The position numbers and the translations under genes were made by a program. From a candidate division CSSED10-310 bacterium (lineage in GTDB: Bacteria; CSSED10-310; JAFGDC01): a DNA stretch of 15,474 bases. The notes beneath the pieces are model-generated. The model searched no databases and was not told the DNA's origin. It was given only the letters and a program-made list of their open reading frames with translations. Location: NCBI GenBank assembly GCA_016932295.1, contig JAFGDC010000338.1, positions 1 through 15,474 of the forward strand, written 5' to 3'. Positions 7,796 through 15,250 of the stretch are shown piece by piece. Positions within the stretch are counted from its first letter, which is position 1. Every line of letters begins with the position of its first letter.

Positions 7796-9250
7796 TTAGT
7801 AGACTTTTCTGCGACTCGCGGCAGGAATACTGAGTTCATCTCTATACTTCGCTACCGTTCTCCTCTTGATCCTGATCCCCACACGATTCAGCTCTTTGCT
7901 GATTGTGCTGTCGCTCAACGGCTTCTTCTGGTCCTCGTTGAGAATGAGACTCTTGATCATATCCTTCACCCGAAGCGACGAGATAGCTCCACCCGCCGCA
8001 GTATCGAGGCCGCTGTGAAAAAAAAACTTGATCTCATAGAGCCCTTGTGGGGTGTGCATGTATTTGTTGGTTGAAACTCGACTCACGGTCGATTCGGACA
8101 TCCCGATTTCATCGGCGACATCTTTTAGAACCAATGGCTTGAGATATGCTATTCCCTTATCGAAAAAATCCCGCTGGAAATGAAGCAGACTCTCGCTCAC
8201 CCTGTAAATGGTTCGCTGCCGCTGCTCGATACTGCGAATCAACCAGACGGCGTTCCGGCACTTTTTCTCCACGTACTTCCGGGTCTTGCTCTCGACGCCC
8301 TGATCGTCATTGAGAATGTGCTTGTAGAGTTGGGATATCCGCAGTCGCGGGATGCCGTCGTCGTTAAGAATAATACGATATTTCCCATCGACCTTGACGA
8401 TATAGACATCCGGAGTGATGTACTGGGTTTCCTTGTTGGGCTGGTATTGGCGGCCCGGCTTCGGTTCAAGCCGCTGGATTTCCTCCACGGCGCTCTTCAC
8501 CTGCTCCACCGTGGTTCCCAGCAGCCGTGCAATTTCCGGATAGGCGTTGCGCTCAAGGTGCGGCAGGTAATCGGCGATAATCCGTTCCACTATCGTACCT
8601 TCGTAATGAGTGCCGCGCACCTGCAGCAGCAAACACTCCCGGGGATCTCTCGAAGCCACGCCCACCGGATCGAGATCCTGCACGACCCGTAATGCTTGTT
8701 CCACCAACTCCAACTGCGAGCCCGTTCGAACGGCGATTTCCGGCAGGGTCGTGGTCAGGTAGCCATCATCATTGACCGTTCCGATGATCTCCACCGCCAC
8801 TCGCCGGATTTCCTCGTCCAGCTTGGTGAGGCTCAATTGCCAGAGCAGGTGTTCATACAGCGTCGGTCCCTGGGTGGGGAGGAAATTCTCCGACGACACG
8901 AATTCCCTGTCCTCGCGCGTGCTGAACCCGATCCCCGGACTGCCGCTGTCTTCCAGCAACGCCTTCCAGTCGATTTCATCGATGCGGCGCTCTTCGGCGG
9001 TCTGCGGCCGCTCGTTCTCATCCGATGCGCCCGGAGTGAAGTCACTGCTCCGGCTGGAAAGGTCCGTGGTTCCCTCCAGTTGCTCATCGCTCTCCACGAT
9101 CTCCAGCACCGGGTTCTCCAACAACTCCTGGTTGATGGCCGTTTCCAGTTCCATCTTGTTCATCTGGAGCAGTTTGATGGCAAGCTGCAGGCTCTGGTTC
9201 ATGACCAATTTCTGGGTAAGCTTCATTTGAAGCCGGGTTTCAAGCGCCAT
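7796..9250 (-). CDS. rpoN: RNA polymerase sigma-54 factor
   Basis: Sigma-54 directs RNA polymerase to -24/-12 promoters and needs AAA+ activators to open them. The 484-residue protein has the three expected parts. Region I is glutamine- and leucine-rich (1-50, with QKLVMNQSLQLAIKLLQM at 13-30 and QELLENPVLE at 41-50). Region II is an acidic, variable stretch (about 51-120). Region III carries the core-binding and DNA-binding domains. The RpoN box, normally ARRTVAKYR, reads KRRTVAKYRDEL (462-473), a single conservative-site change. A helix-turn-helix is visible around LKDVADEIGMSESTVSRV (375-392). The ATG at 9250 has GAGGA six bases upstream; a TTG one codon earlier is less well spaced. A good promoter lies just upstream, so rpoN heads its own transcript with hpf, ptsN and the PTS genes behind it. 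Confidence 0.97.
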   Translation of the reverse strand: MALETRLQMKLTQKLVMNQSLQLAIKLLQMNKMELETAINQELLENPVLEIVESDEQLEGTTDLSSRSSDFTPGASDENERPQTAEERRIDEIDWKALLEDSGSPGIGFSTREDREFVSSENFLPTQGPTLYEHLLWQLSLTKLDEEIRRVAVEIIGTVNDDGYLTTTLPEIAVRTGSQLELVEQALRVVQDLDPVGVASRDPRECLLLQVRGTHYEGTIVERIIADYLPHLERNAYPEIARLLGTTVEQVKSAVEEIQRLEPKPGRQYQPNKETQYITPDVYIVKVDGKYRIILNDDGIPRLRISQLYKHILNDDQGVESKTRKYVEKKCRNAVWLIRSIEQRQRTIYRVSESLLHFQRDFFDKGIAYLKPLVLKDVADEIGMSESTVSRVSTNKYMHTPQGLYEIKFFFHSGLDTAAGGAISSLRVKDMIKSLILNEDQKKPLSDSTISKELNRVGIRIKRRTVAKYRDELSIPAASRRKVY

Positions 9251-9284
9251 CAAGTATCCTCACACTGGTTCCCATTCTGCGGTA

Positions 9285-9314
9285 AGTGTAGCGTAAAAAA
9301 GTGAATTCTGTCAA
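9285..9314 (-). promoter_or_regulatory. Sigma-70 promoter for rpoN and downstream genes
   Basis: A perfect -35 box TTGACA (9314-9309) is separated by 18 nt from TACACT (9290-9285), which matches four of six consensus -10 bases. The predicted start near 9278 leaves a leader of about 28 nt with the GAGGA ribosome site. It sits in the only sizeable gap between lptB and rpoN. No intrinsic terminator was seen after lptB, so read-through from the lpt genes may also contribute. Confidence 0.65.
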
Positions 9315-9441
9315 AGGGCAAAGTATGATCCAGACGGTTCGGCGGCTGGCTGGATAAGGATTGGGAGGGGCGCTTGAAAGGGGAGAACGACAACCCGCAT
9401 AGTCATCTATGGACGATTTCCACCCAATCATTCTTCACTGA

Positions 9442-10251
9442 TCACAACTGGAATTTTTCACCAAGATAGAATCGCTTCACCTTCTCACTACGGGCAATGA
9501 CCGCCGGTGGTCCGGACTCGAGAATGGTGCCTTCGTTGATGATATACGCGCGGTCGGTGATTTCGAGTGTCTCCCGCACATTGTGATCGGTGATCAAGAT
9601 TCCGATGCCCTTGCCCCTCAACTGTGACACGATTGTCTGTATATCCAGCACGGCGAGCGGATCGATGCCGGCGAACGGTTCATCGAGGAGGATGAAATCA
9701 GGGGACGACACCAGGCAGCGAGTAATTTCCACCCGGCGCCGCTCCCCGCCTGACAGTGAATAGGCGCGCTGCTTGGCAAGATGGCTGGTGCCCAGCTCTT
9801 CCAGCAGTTCCTGGAGTCTGAGCTGACGTTCATGAACGGTGAGCGGCAGGGTCTCGAGGATGGCCATGATATTGTCCTGCACCGTGAGCCGGCGGAAGAT
9901 GGACGGCTCCTGGGTGAGATAGCTGATTCCCTTCCTCGCGCGCTGGTACATGGGCAAGGCAGTAATGGGCTCACCATTGAGCAGGACGTCACCTGAATCC
10001 GGCTGGGTCAGCCCGATTACCATGTAGAAAGTGGTGGTTTTACCCGCACCGTTGGGACCCAACAGGCCCACCACCTCGCCGCTGCCCACTTCAAGGCTCA
10101 CCCTGTCCACCACGCGCTTGCGGTGATAGGCCTTGACCAGGTCCACCACCTCGATCCGGGCGCGACGGTCCCTGGCGCCAGTCTCCCGCTCGACCGGGAA
10201 AAACGCTTCCATCCCGTCATCAATACGATCGTCGCTCCACTCAGATGCCAT
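9442..10251 (-). CDS. lptB: LPS export ABC transporter ATP-binding protein
   Basis: LptB is the ATPase of the LptB2FGC complex that extracts LPS from the inner membrane and pushes it along the periplasmic bridge. All ABC motifs are visible: Walker A GPNGAGKT (65-72), Q-loop Gln114 in YLTQEPSIF, signature [11 protein letters not shown] (166-176), Walker B FILLDE with catalytic Glu191, D-loop GIDP and switch His223 in [10 protein letters not shown]. The phrase [14 protein letters not shown] is characteristic of LptB. The protein is 269 residues against about 240 usual, because of roughly 30 extra polar residues at the N-terminus. The ATG at 10251 overlaps the stop of the upstream LptCA-like gene. 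A later ATG at 10212 (MEAFFPV) would remove 13 of the extra residues. The frame also stays open farther upstream, but that part overlaps the upstream gene. LptF and LptG are not in the window. Confidence 0.95.
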   Translation of the reverse strand: MASEWSDDRIDDGMEAFFPVERETGARDRRARIEVVDLVKAYHRKRVVDRVSLEVGSGEVVGLLGPNGAGKTTTFYMVIGLTQPDSGDVLLNGEPITALPMYQRARKGISYLTQEPSIFRRLTVQDNIMAILETLPLTVHERQLRLQELLEELGTSHLAKQRAYSLSGGERRRVEITRCLVSSPDFILLDEPFAGIDPLAVLDIQTIVSQLRGKGIGILITDHNVRETLEITDRAYIINEGTILESGPPAVIARSEKVKRFYLGEKFQL

Positions 10252-12400
10252 CGGCCATCCCTTCCCGGTTGTCCTTGTTGGGTACCAGCACTGATTCACC
10301 ACCCTCGACCACGTATCTCTTTTCATCGAGGAGGATCTTGATCCGTTTACCCTGGGTACCCCGATCCTTTTTAAACACCTTGCAGTAATCGGGCGGCTCA
10401 CCCACCAGCAGGAGCATGTTCTCTCCAGCCAGATACCGCAACTCGTCACACTGGGCGCTGATTTCCCCTGAACTCAGCCGGACCTTTCCGGATGCCACCA
10501 GCCGCTTGGCGCCACCCGCCTCTGCATCCAGGTAGATGACCAGGCGCTCCGAGTTGAACGAGACCTCTTCCTGCTGCGCACGAACATTGCCGGTGAAGGT
10601 TGCCAGATCGGCCTGCCGTTCGAACCTGAGCTGGTCGGCCCACACCGTCACATCACGGCTCCTGGCAATGCCCAGCGGCAATTCATCCGCCGCGGCATCT
10701 TCCCCATCATTAGCCGGCTGCGGCGCGCCGCCGGCCAGGAATGTCTCCACCTTACCCGACGCAAGCATCACATCCTCATTACCCAGGAAACTCATCCGAT
10801 CCGACCGGATGTAATCATCACCCTGCCAGAGCTTGCATGCATCTTCCACAAGCAGGCGGTTCTCACGGACATAATAGTCGCCGCGGTCACCCACCAGCAC
10901 CATTTCGCCACGAGTGATACGCAGGCTGCCAGGAAACACCACTTCCCTGAACATGTCCACCTCATCACCCACGATCACCACCTTGTCACTGTAGATCCGC
11001 TGATCGGCCTGCTTCAGCACCACGCCACCCCGCAATTCTGACCGACCCGTCAATTCGTCGATCTCAACTTCGCGACACTCCATCTTCACGGGCGCGCCAC
11101 CAGACAGGTGGAAATACCCGCCACCGGCAGTCGCATCACCCTTCGGCAGAAACGCTCCCGACACACCATCGGTGAGCTTGTAATACCTCCGTTCCGGGTA
11201 AATCCTTATCAACGGCGCCGTCACTTCGCCATCGGGCCTGCTGAGACGCGGAGCGCCGGATAACAGGATCGAACCGCTCTCACTGTCAAGAAGCGCCCTC
11301 TCGCAGGTGATCCCCGTATCCAGGGAACGCCCCCGCACATCACCACTGGCAATGGCTCCCGTCAATTCGTTCCCCTCACCCGCGAAGTACAGCTCCAACT
11401 TGGCGCAGCGCAGCTCTTCCTCCGTCCTGGTAAGCACCACATTCGGACTAAGCAGCATGACATTGGTCTGGTAATCGAACACCAGGTTGTCAGCCGCCAC
11501 CCGGACATCCCGAACCCCCCCGGGAACCGCAGCCACGCCCGCCGCACTTGCCGCCTCCATGGCCGCGCCGTTCACTTCGAGTCGCACGGCACCCTCGGCA
11601 TGAATGTAGTGTAGCTCTTTCCCGTACATCACGCTCAATTCGTTGCTATGAAGCACGTAGGGTCCGTACTCCCCGGTAACACCCCGCACATACCGCAGCA
11701 TCTGCTTGTCATGCTCATACACTAACGCCGGCGATCGGATCACCAGCGGACTTGCCAATTGTCCACCACGGCCGGTTTCACCCGGAAACTCCTCGATGAC
11801 CGTCTGAACGTCGGCATCCAACTGTATGTGCCGGTTCGGCAGGTTCGCCATCAGTTTTCTGCCGGTCAGGGTAATCCGCCGCCACTGCAGCCGGATACCC
11901 CGGTCAGTGGTGAGGCGTTGAGACTTCCGATCATAATTCAGCGTCTCGGCATTGAGCACCAGGACGCCGTCTTCACCTTCCGGACCGTCGCGGTATTCGG
12001 CGGTGATGTCGCCCTCCACCCTGATGACTCCATCATCCTGGTTCCAGACCCCCTTATCAGCCTTGATGGTATACACCGCCCCGCTGTCATCGTAGAATCG
12101 CACCTGGCTGATCTTCTGCAGCACGACCTGGCCTTCCTCCTGGAAGGTCCTCGCCTCCTGGGCGTGGATTTCCCACTCCAGGTTCCCGCCGCTGTGGATG
12201 ATCCGGTCGAATGGCTTGATGGAAAGGTCCGCCATGTCCAGGGATGTTTCCAGGAAATCGGCCATTTGCTTGATGGCCTCGTCCTCCGCGACGGAAGAGA
12301 TTCTCTTGTCCAGGATGGAGCGGCCGATCAACAGAGCGCTCACACCGAGTATGGTGAGGATGAAGAGCACGGCGGTGACGGTGATGAACAGTTTCCTCAC
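10241..12400 (-). CDS. LptC-LptA-like single-chain LPS-transport bridge protein (OstA repeats)
   Basis: Probably the periplasmic LPS bridge. One uncleaved-looking hydrophobic segment (about 5-27, [20 protein letters not shown]) anchors the N-terminus in the inner membrane as in LptC. An LptC-like region follows (about 55-200; [20 protein letters not shown] at 112-131). The chain then continues as short alternating strands with the OstA/LptA rhythm. Clear examples are [19 protein letters not shown] (303-321), [19 protein letters not shown] (442-460), [20 protein letters not shown] (532-551), [20 protein letters not shown] (587-606) and [20 protein letters not shown] (651-670). LptC and LptA are each about 190 residues; this is 719. 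It starts at GTG 12400, overlapping the HIT stop by 4 nt, and overlaps lptB at its end. That places it where separate lptC and lptA genes usually sit. A fusion plus duplication is inferred; a very long LptC with a separate lptA elsewhere is the alternative. Confidence 0.8.
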   Translation of the reverse strand: MRKLFITVTAVLFILTILGVSALLIGRSILDKRISSVAEDEAIKQMADFLETSLDMADLSIKPFDRIIHSGGNLEWEIHAQEARTFQEEGQVVLQKISQVRFYDDSGAVYTIKADKGVWNQDDGVIRVEGDITAEYRDGPEGEDGVLVLNAETLNYDRKSQRLTTDRGIRLQWRRITLTGRKLMANLPNRHIQLDADVQTVIEEFPGETGRGGQLASPLVIRSPALVYEHDKQMLRYVRGVTGEYGPYVLHSNELSVMYGKELHYIHAEGAVRLEVNGAAMEAASAAGVAAVPGGVRDVRVAADNLVFDYQTNVMLLSPNVVLTRTEEELRCAKLELYFAGEGNELTGAIASGDVRGRSLDTGITCERALLDSESGSILLSGAPRLSRPDGEVTAPLIRIYPERRYYKLTDGVSGAFLPKGDATAGGGYFHLSGGAPVKMECREVEIDELTGRSELRGGVVLKQADQRIYSDKVVIVGDEVDMFREVVFPGSLRITRGEMVLVGDRGDYYVRENRLLVEDACKLWQGDDYIRSDRMSFLGNEDVMLASGKVETFLAGGAPQPANDGEDAAADELPLGIARSRDVTVWADQLRFERQADLATFTGNVRAQQEEVSFNSERLVIYLDAEAGGAKRLVASGKVRLSSGEISAQCDELRYLAGENMLLLVGEPPDYCKVFKKDRGTQGKRIKILLDEKRYVVEGGESVLVPNKDNREGMADGI

Positions 12401-12885
12401 AATACCAGCGCTTTGAAATGTGGAAACAGTGAATCATAGGTGTCTGTCAGCGCCTGGGGGATCACCCTGGTATCGCCGAGCGCCGTCATGAAATTGGTGT
12501 CACCGCCCCAGCGCGGCACAATGTGGAAATGGAGATGATGCTCGACACCGGCGCCGGCGATCCTGCCTATGTTCATGCCGATGTTGAATCCTTCAGGAGC
12601 CATCACGTCTTGCAGGATCCGCTCACACTCCCCGAGTACGAGCCCCAGTTCCATCACCTCCTCCGGCTCCAGGGCCGTCAAGCGCGCCACGTGACGCCTG
12701 GGACTGACCAGCAGGTGTCCGTTGTTGTAAGGATAGAGGTTCATGATCACAAAGCAGCGATCGGCGCGGAACAGCACCAGGTTGTCCCGGTCCCTGCCCT
12801 CTTCGAGCTTGTCACACAGGACACAGCCGCGCTCCTTGTCCGCCAGGATATAGTCGATCCGCCATGGAGCCCACATATGTTGCAC
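12397..12885 (-). CDS. HIT-family nucleotide hydrolase/phosphorylase
   Basis: Histidine-triad protein acting on nucleotide phosphates such as Ap4A or AMP esters. The triad is visible as HLHFHIV (117-123), preceded by FNIGMNIGRIAGAGVEHH, the pattern of the Ap4A phosphorylase-like branch. A CVLC pair (21-24), together with His57 in NNGHLLVSPRRH, suggests the structural zinc site seen in that branch. The start MWAPWRIDYI after the first three residues is also typical. The GTG at 12885 is chosen because AAAGGAG lies 7 nt before it; the ATG at 12876 is too far from it for best spacing. The longer frame from the ATG at 12918 has no ribosome site. The stop overlaps the GTG of the LptCA-like gene (GTGA), so the two are coupled although their functions have no obvious link. 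The exact substrate cannot be told. Confidence 0.9.
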   Translation of the reverse strand: MQHMWAPWRIDYILADKERGCVLCDKLEEGRDRDNLVLFRADRCFVIMNLYPYNNGHLLVSPRRHVARLTALEPEEVMELGLVLGECERILQDVMAPEGFNIGMNIGRIAGAGVEHHLHFHIVPRWGGDTNFMTALGDTRVIPQALTDTYDSLFPHFKALVL

Positions 12886-13012
12886 GCTGACGCTCCTTTC
12901 ACATGCTTGTTTAACCATTCACGGACGCCGGGGTTCCGCCGCCGCCTGTGCCGGTGCGGACATCTTTACCGAAACTACACGTCCCGCTCTGATCGCGCAA
13001 CGGTCAACATGG

Positions 13013-13057
13013 AAAGAAAAACGCCACGATCAGATCCATCGGAACTGCTCGTGGCGT
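13013..13057 (-). terminator. Intrinsic terminator after rpsA
   Basis: A 9-bp perfect stem ACGCCACGA/TCGTGGCGT (13057-13049 with 13029-13021) has a 19-nt loop that can extend the stem by a further CAG/CTG after one mismatch. It is followed on the minus strand by TTTTCTTT. It begins 36 nt after the rpsA stop and separates rpsA from the HIT-lpt genes. Confidence 0.9.
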
Positions 13058-13092
13058 ATTCGTTTTATTTCCGGGTAACGCGCCTGAGGCGA

Positions 13093-15108
13093 TTACTCCT
13101 CGAACTCGTCGTCGTCGTCATCCCAGTCGTCATTGTCGTCGTCATCTCCGGCATCGGACTCATCATCTTCCCAATCCGAAGATTCGTAGTCGTCCTCATC
13201 GTCCTCATCGTCCTCGTCAGGAACGAACGCCTCCGCCCGTTTCTTCTTCTCGGTGAGCTGCGCGGCGGTATTGAGGTTCTGCCACAGCGCTTTGTTTTCT
13301 TTGAACGCGTCACCCATGGTCGAGCGCGGCATCAATCGCTCGGTGTCTTCCATGTAGCGATTGTTGACCTGGGTTTCGTCGTCTGATTTCAACGCCTTGA
13401 TACTCAATCCGATGCGCCGTTCCTCAGGTTCGATCTTGATGACCCGCATGGTCAGATCGTCGCCCACCGCACATACCTCTTCGGGGTGGTTGACGCGGCG
13501 CCGGGCCAGCTCGGAGATATGAACCAGGCCCTCGATTCCGCCTTCCAATTCGACAAAGACACCAAAGTCCGTCAGGCGGACCACCTTGCCGGTGACCACT
13601 GTGCCGATCCGGTAATTCTCGGAGGCTTCGTCCCACGGATTGGGAGCGGCATGCTTCAGGCTGAGGGACAATCGTTCGCTTTCCACATCGATATCCGTGA
13701 CCACCGCCACAACCATCTCGCCCTTCTTGAGCATCTCGCTGGGGTGATTGACACGCCTGGTCCAGGACATGTCCGAGATGTGAATGAGGCCGTCAATGCC
13801 CTCTTCCAGCTCCACGAAAGCGCCGAAATTGGTCAGGTTACGCACCCGGCCCGCCACCTTGCACCCAACCGGATATTTCTCCTCCACGAGAGTCCAGGGA
13901 TTCGGTTCCGCCTGCTTCATGCCCAGCGAAATCCGTTTGTTCTCCTTGTCCAGATCCAGCACCACCGCCTCAATCTCATCGCCGATGGACACCAGTTTGG
14001 AAGGATGGCGTACCCGCCTTGTCCAGGACATCTCGGACACGTGCACCAGCCCCTCGATACCCTCTTCCAGCTCCACGAAGGCGCCATAATCTGTCAGGCT
14101 GATCACCTTGCCACGCACGCGGTTATTGATGGGATATTTCTCGTCGGCGCTCTCCCAGGGATCCTTGCTCTTCTGTTTGAGACCCAGGGAAACCCGCTCC
14201 GACTTCGCATCGAACTTCAGGACCATCACCTCGGTCTGATCACCGATCTGGAACAATTCGCTGGGATGGTTTACCCGGCCCCAGGACATGTCGGTAATGT
14301 GCAACAGGCCGTCGATACCACCCAGGTCGATGAACGCGCCATATTCCGTGATATTCTTGACGGTACCTTCGATGAGGACCCCTTCCTTCAACGCCGTCAA
14401 GGTCTTCTCTTTGAGTTTCTGCCGTTCGTCCTCGAGGATCACCCGCCGGGACAGCACGATGTTACCGCGCCGCTTGTTGAGCTTGATCACCTTCATGGTC
14501 AGCGTCTTGCCGATGAGCCGCTCCGGGTCGCGGACCGGTCTCAGATCGATCTGCGAGCCGGGCAGGAAGGCGCGAACACCGATATCCACGGTCAATCCAC
14601 CCTTGATCTTGCTGATGACCCGGCCCTCGATGTGCTCCCCGTTCTCGTACACGCGGTTGATCTCGTCCCAAATCTTTATCTTGTCAGCCTTTTCCTTGGA
14701 CAGAGTGGCCATGCCGCTGGGATCCTCGGTCTTTTCCAGGTAGACCTCGATCTCGCCGCCGACCTTCAGGCTGCCATCCTGCAACTGGGCACGGAATTCC
14801 TCGATGGGGATCACGCCTTCGGACTTATACCCGACATCAACCAGCACCTCGCTGTCATTGATCTGCAGCACGCGTCCCTTGACGATCTGTCCCTCGCTCA
14901 CGTTCTGAAACGTCTGCGAGTACAACTGCTCCATGAGGTTGGGACTCATGGCATCCAGTTGTTCGATGTTGGTGTCATCGATCTCGTCCAGATCGATTTC
15001 CGACAACGCCTGTTCGGCGTCGGTCTTGGTCTCTTCGGACTCGGTTGTGGACCTTGTGGAAGGCTTCTGGATTTTGCCTTCGCGGTCGTTCATCATTGCA
15101 TCCATCAT
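13093..15108 (-). CDS. rpsA: 30S ribosomal protein S1 with acidic C-terminal tail
   Basis: S1 binds mRNA on the 30S subunit and helps unfold and load it. Six S1/OB-fold domains are seen at about 72-137, 157-222, 243-311, 328-398, 415-485 and 502-572. The last four carry the RNA-binding pattern YGAFVELEEGIEGLVHVSEMSW or close variants. The first two are divergent, as expected for the ribosome-docking domains. At 671 residues it is longer than the 557 of E. coli. The extra length is a polar, acidic N-terminus (about 1-65) and a C-terminal extension with a basic patch (EKKKRAEAF) followed by 41 residues of which 31 are Asp or Glu. The ATG at 15108 is chosen because GAGGAGG lies 11 nt upstream; the frame stays open to a GTG at 15222 but that would cross the predicted promoter and leader. 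rpsA is single and ends at an intrinsic terminator. Confidence 0.95.
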   Translation of the reverse strand: MMDAMMNDREGKIQKPSTRSTTESEETKTDAEQALSEIDLDEIDDTNIEQLDAMSPNLMEQLYSQTFQNVSEGQIVKGRVLQINDSEVLVDVGYKSEGVIPIEEFRAQLQDGSLKVGGEIEVYLEKTEDPSGMATLSKEKADKIKIWDEINRVYENGEHIEGRVISKIKGGLTVDIGVRAFLPGSQIDLRPVRDPERLIGKTLTMKVIKLNKRRGNIVLSRRVILEDERQKLKEKTLTALKEGVLIEGTVKNITEYGAFIDLGGIDGLLHITDMSWGRVNHPSELFQIGDQTEVMVLKFDAKSERVSLGLKQKSKDPWESADEKYPINNRVRGKVISLTDYGAFVELEEGIEGLVHVSEMSWTRRVRHPSKLVSIGDEIEAVVLDLDKENKRISLGMKQAEPNPWTLVEEKYPVGCKVAGRVRNLTNFGAFVELEEGIDGLIHISDMSWTRRVNHPSEMLKKGEMVVAVVTDIDVESERLSLSLKHAAPNPWDEASENYRIGTVVTGKVVRLTDFGVFVELEGGIEGLVHISELARRRVNHPEEVCAVGDDLTMRVIKIEPEERRIGLSIKALKSDDETQVNNRYMEDTERLMPRSTMGDAFKENKALWQNLNTAAQLTEKKKRAEAFVPDEDDEDDEDDYESSDWEDDESDAGDDDDNDDWDDDDDEFEE

Positions 15109-15137
15109 TCTTGGGGGTACCTCCTCATCTTGATTTC

Positions 15138-15167
15138 GGCTGCGCAGACCAGTTACGGCGCGCAGCC
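15138..15167 (-). promoter_or_regulatory. rpsA leader hairpin 2
   Basis: A perfect 8-bp GC-rich stem GGCTGCGC/GCGCAGCC closes a 14-nt loop. It ends 11 nt before the GAGGAGG ribosome site and begins directly where hairpin 1 ends, with no unpaired base between them. The likely role is control of translation or message stability. Confidence 0.65.
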
Positions 15168-15197
15168 CCAGCGGTAAGACCGAATCTTTACCGCTGG
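15168..15197 (-). promoter_or_regulatory. rpsA leader hairpin 1
   Basis: A perfect 10-bp stem CCAGCGGTAA/TTACCGCTGG closes a 10-nt loop. If the promoter call is right, the transcript starts near 15200, so this hairpin would form almost at the 5' end of the message. Such 5'-terminal stems are known to protect messages from decay. Confidence 0.65.
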
Positions 15198-15205
15198 AAT
15201 GACGG

Positions 15206-15233
15206 AGTATACCCATCCTCACTGGAAAAGCAA
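15206..15233 (-). promoter_or_regulatory. Candidate sigma-70 promoter of rpsA
   Basis: The -10 box TATACT (15211-15206) matches five of six consensus bases. The -35 box TTGCTT (15233-15228) matches three, with 16-nt spacing. The predicted start near 15200 leaves a leader of about 90 nt. The -35 box lies inside a perfect dyad, so a bound protein there would affect this promoter. Confidence 0.55.
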
Positions 15234-15250
15234 GCTATTTTTCCAGTGAG
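15218..15250. repeat. 12-bp perfect inverted repeat overlapping the rpsA -35 box
   Basis: CTCACTGGAAAA (15218-15229) and its exact complement TTTTCCAGTGAG (15239-15250) are separated by 9 nt. Neither strand has a T-run after the stem, so it is unlike an intrinsic terminator. It lies upstream of the predicted transcription start, so it would act as DNA. An operator for a dimeric regulator is the simplest reading. Confidence 0.7.

Noticed and set aside
9442..10449. Longer lptB beginning at 10449
   Set aside because: The first 66 codons would overlap the upstream gene, whose OstA-type sequence is convincing there, and they resemble no LptB N-terminus.
13486..15177. Very long plus-strand open frame (563 codons) opposite rpsA
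   Set aside because: It lies wholly antisense to the S1 domains. Its sequence is rich in His, Gln, Leu and Asp, as expected from reverse-reading S1 codons, and it shows no recognisable family.
15218..15250. The dyad as an intrinsic terminator for a gene beyond the right edge
   Set aside because: Neither strand has a T-run after the stem, and it sits directly on a plausible promoter.
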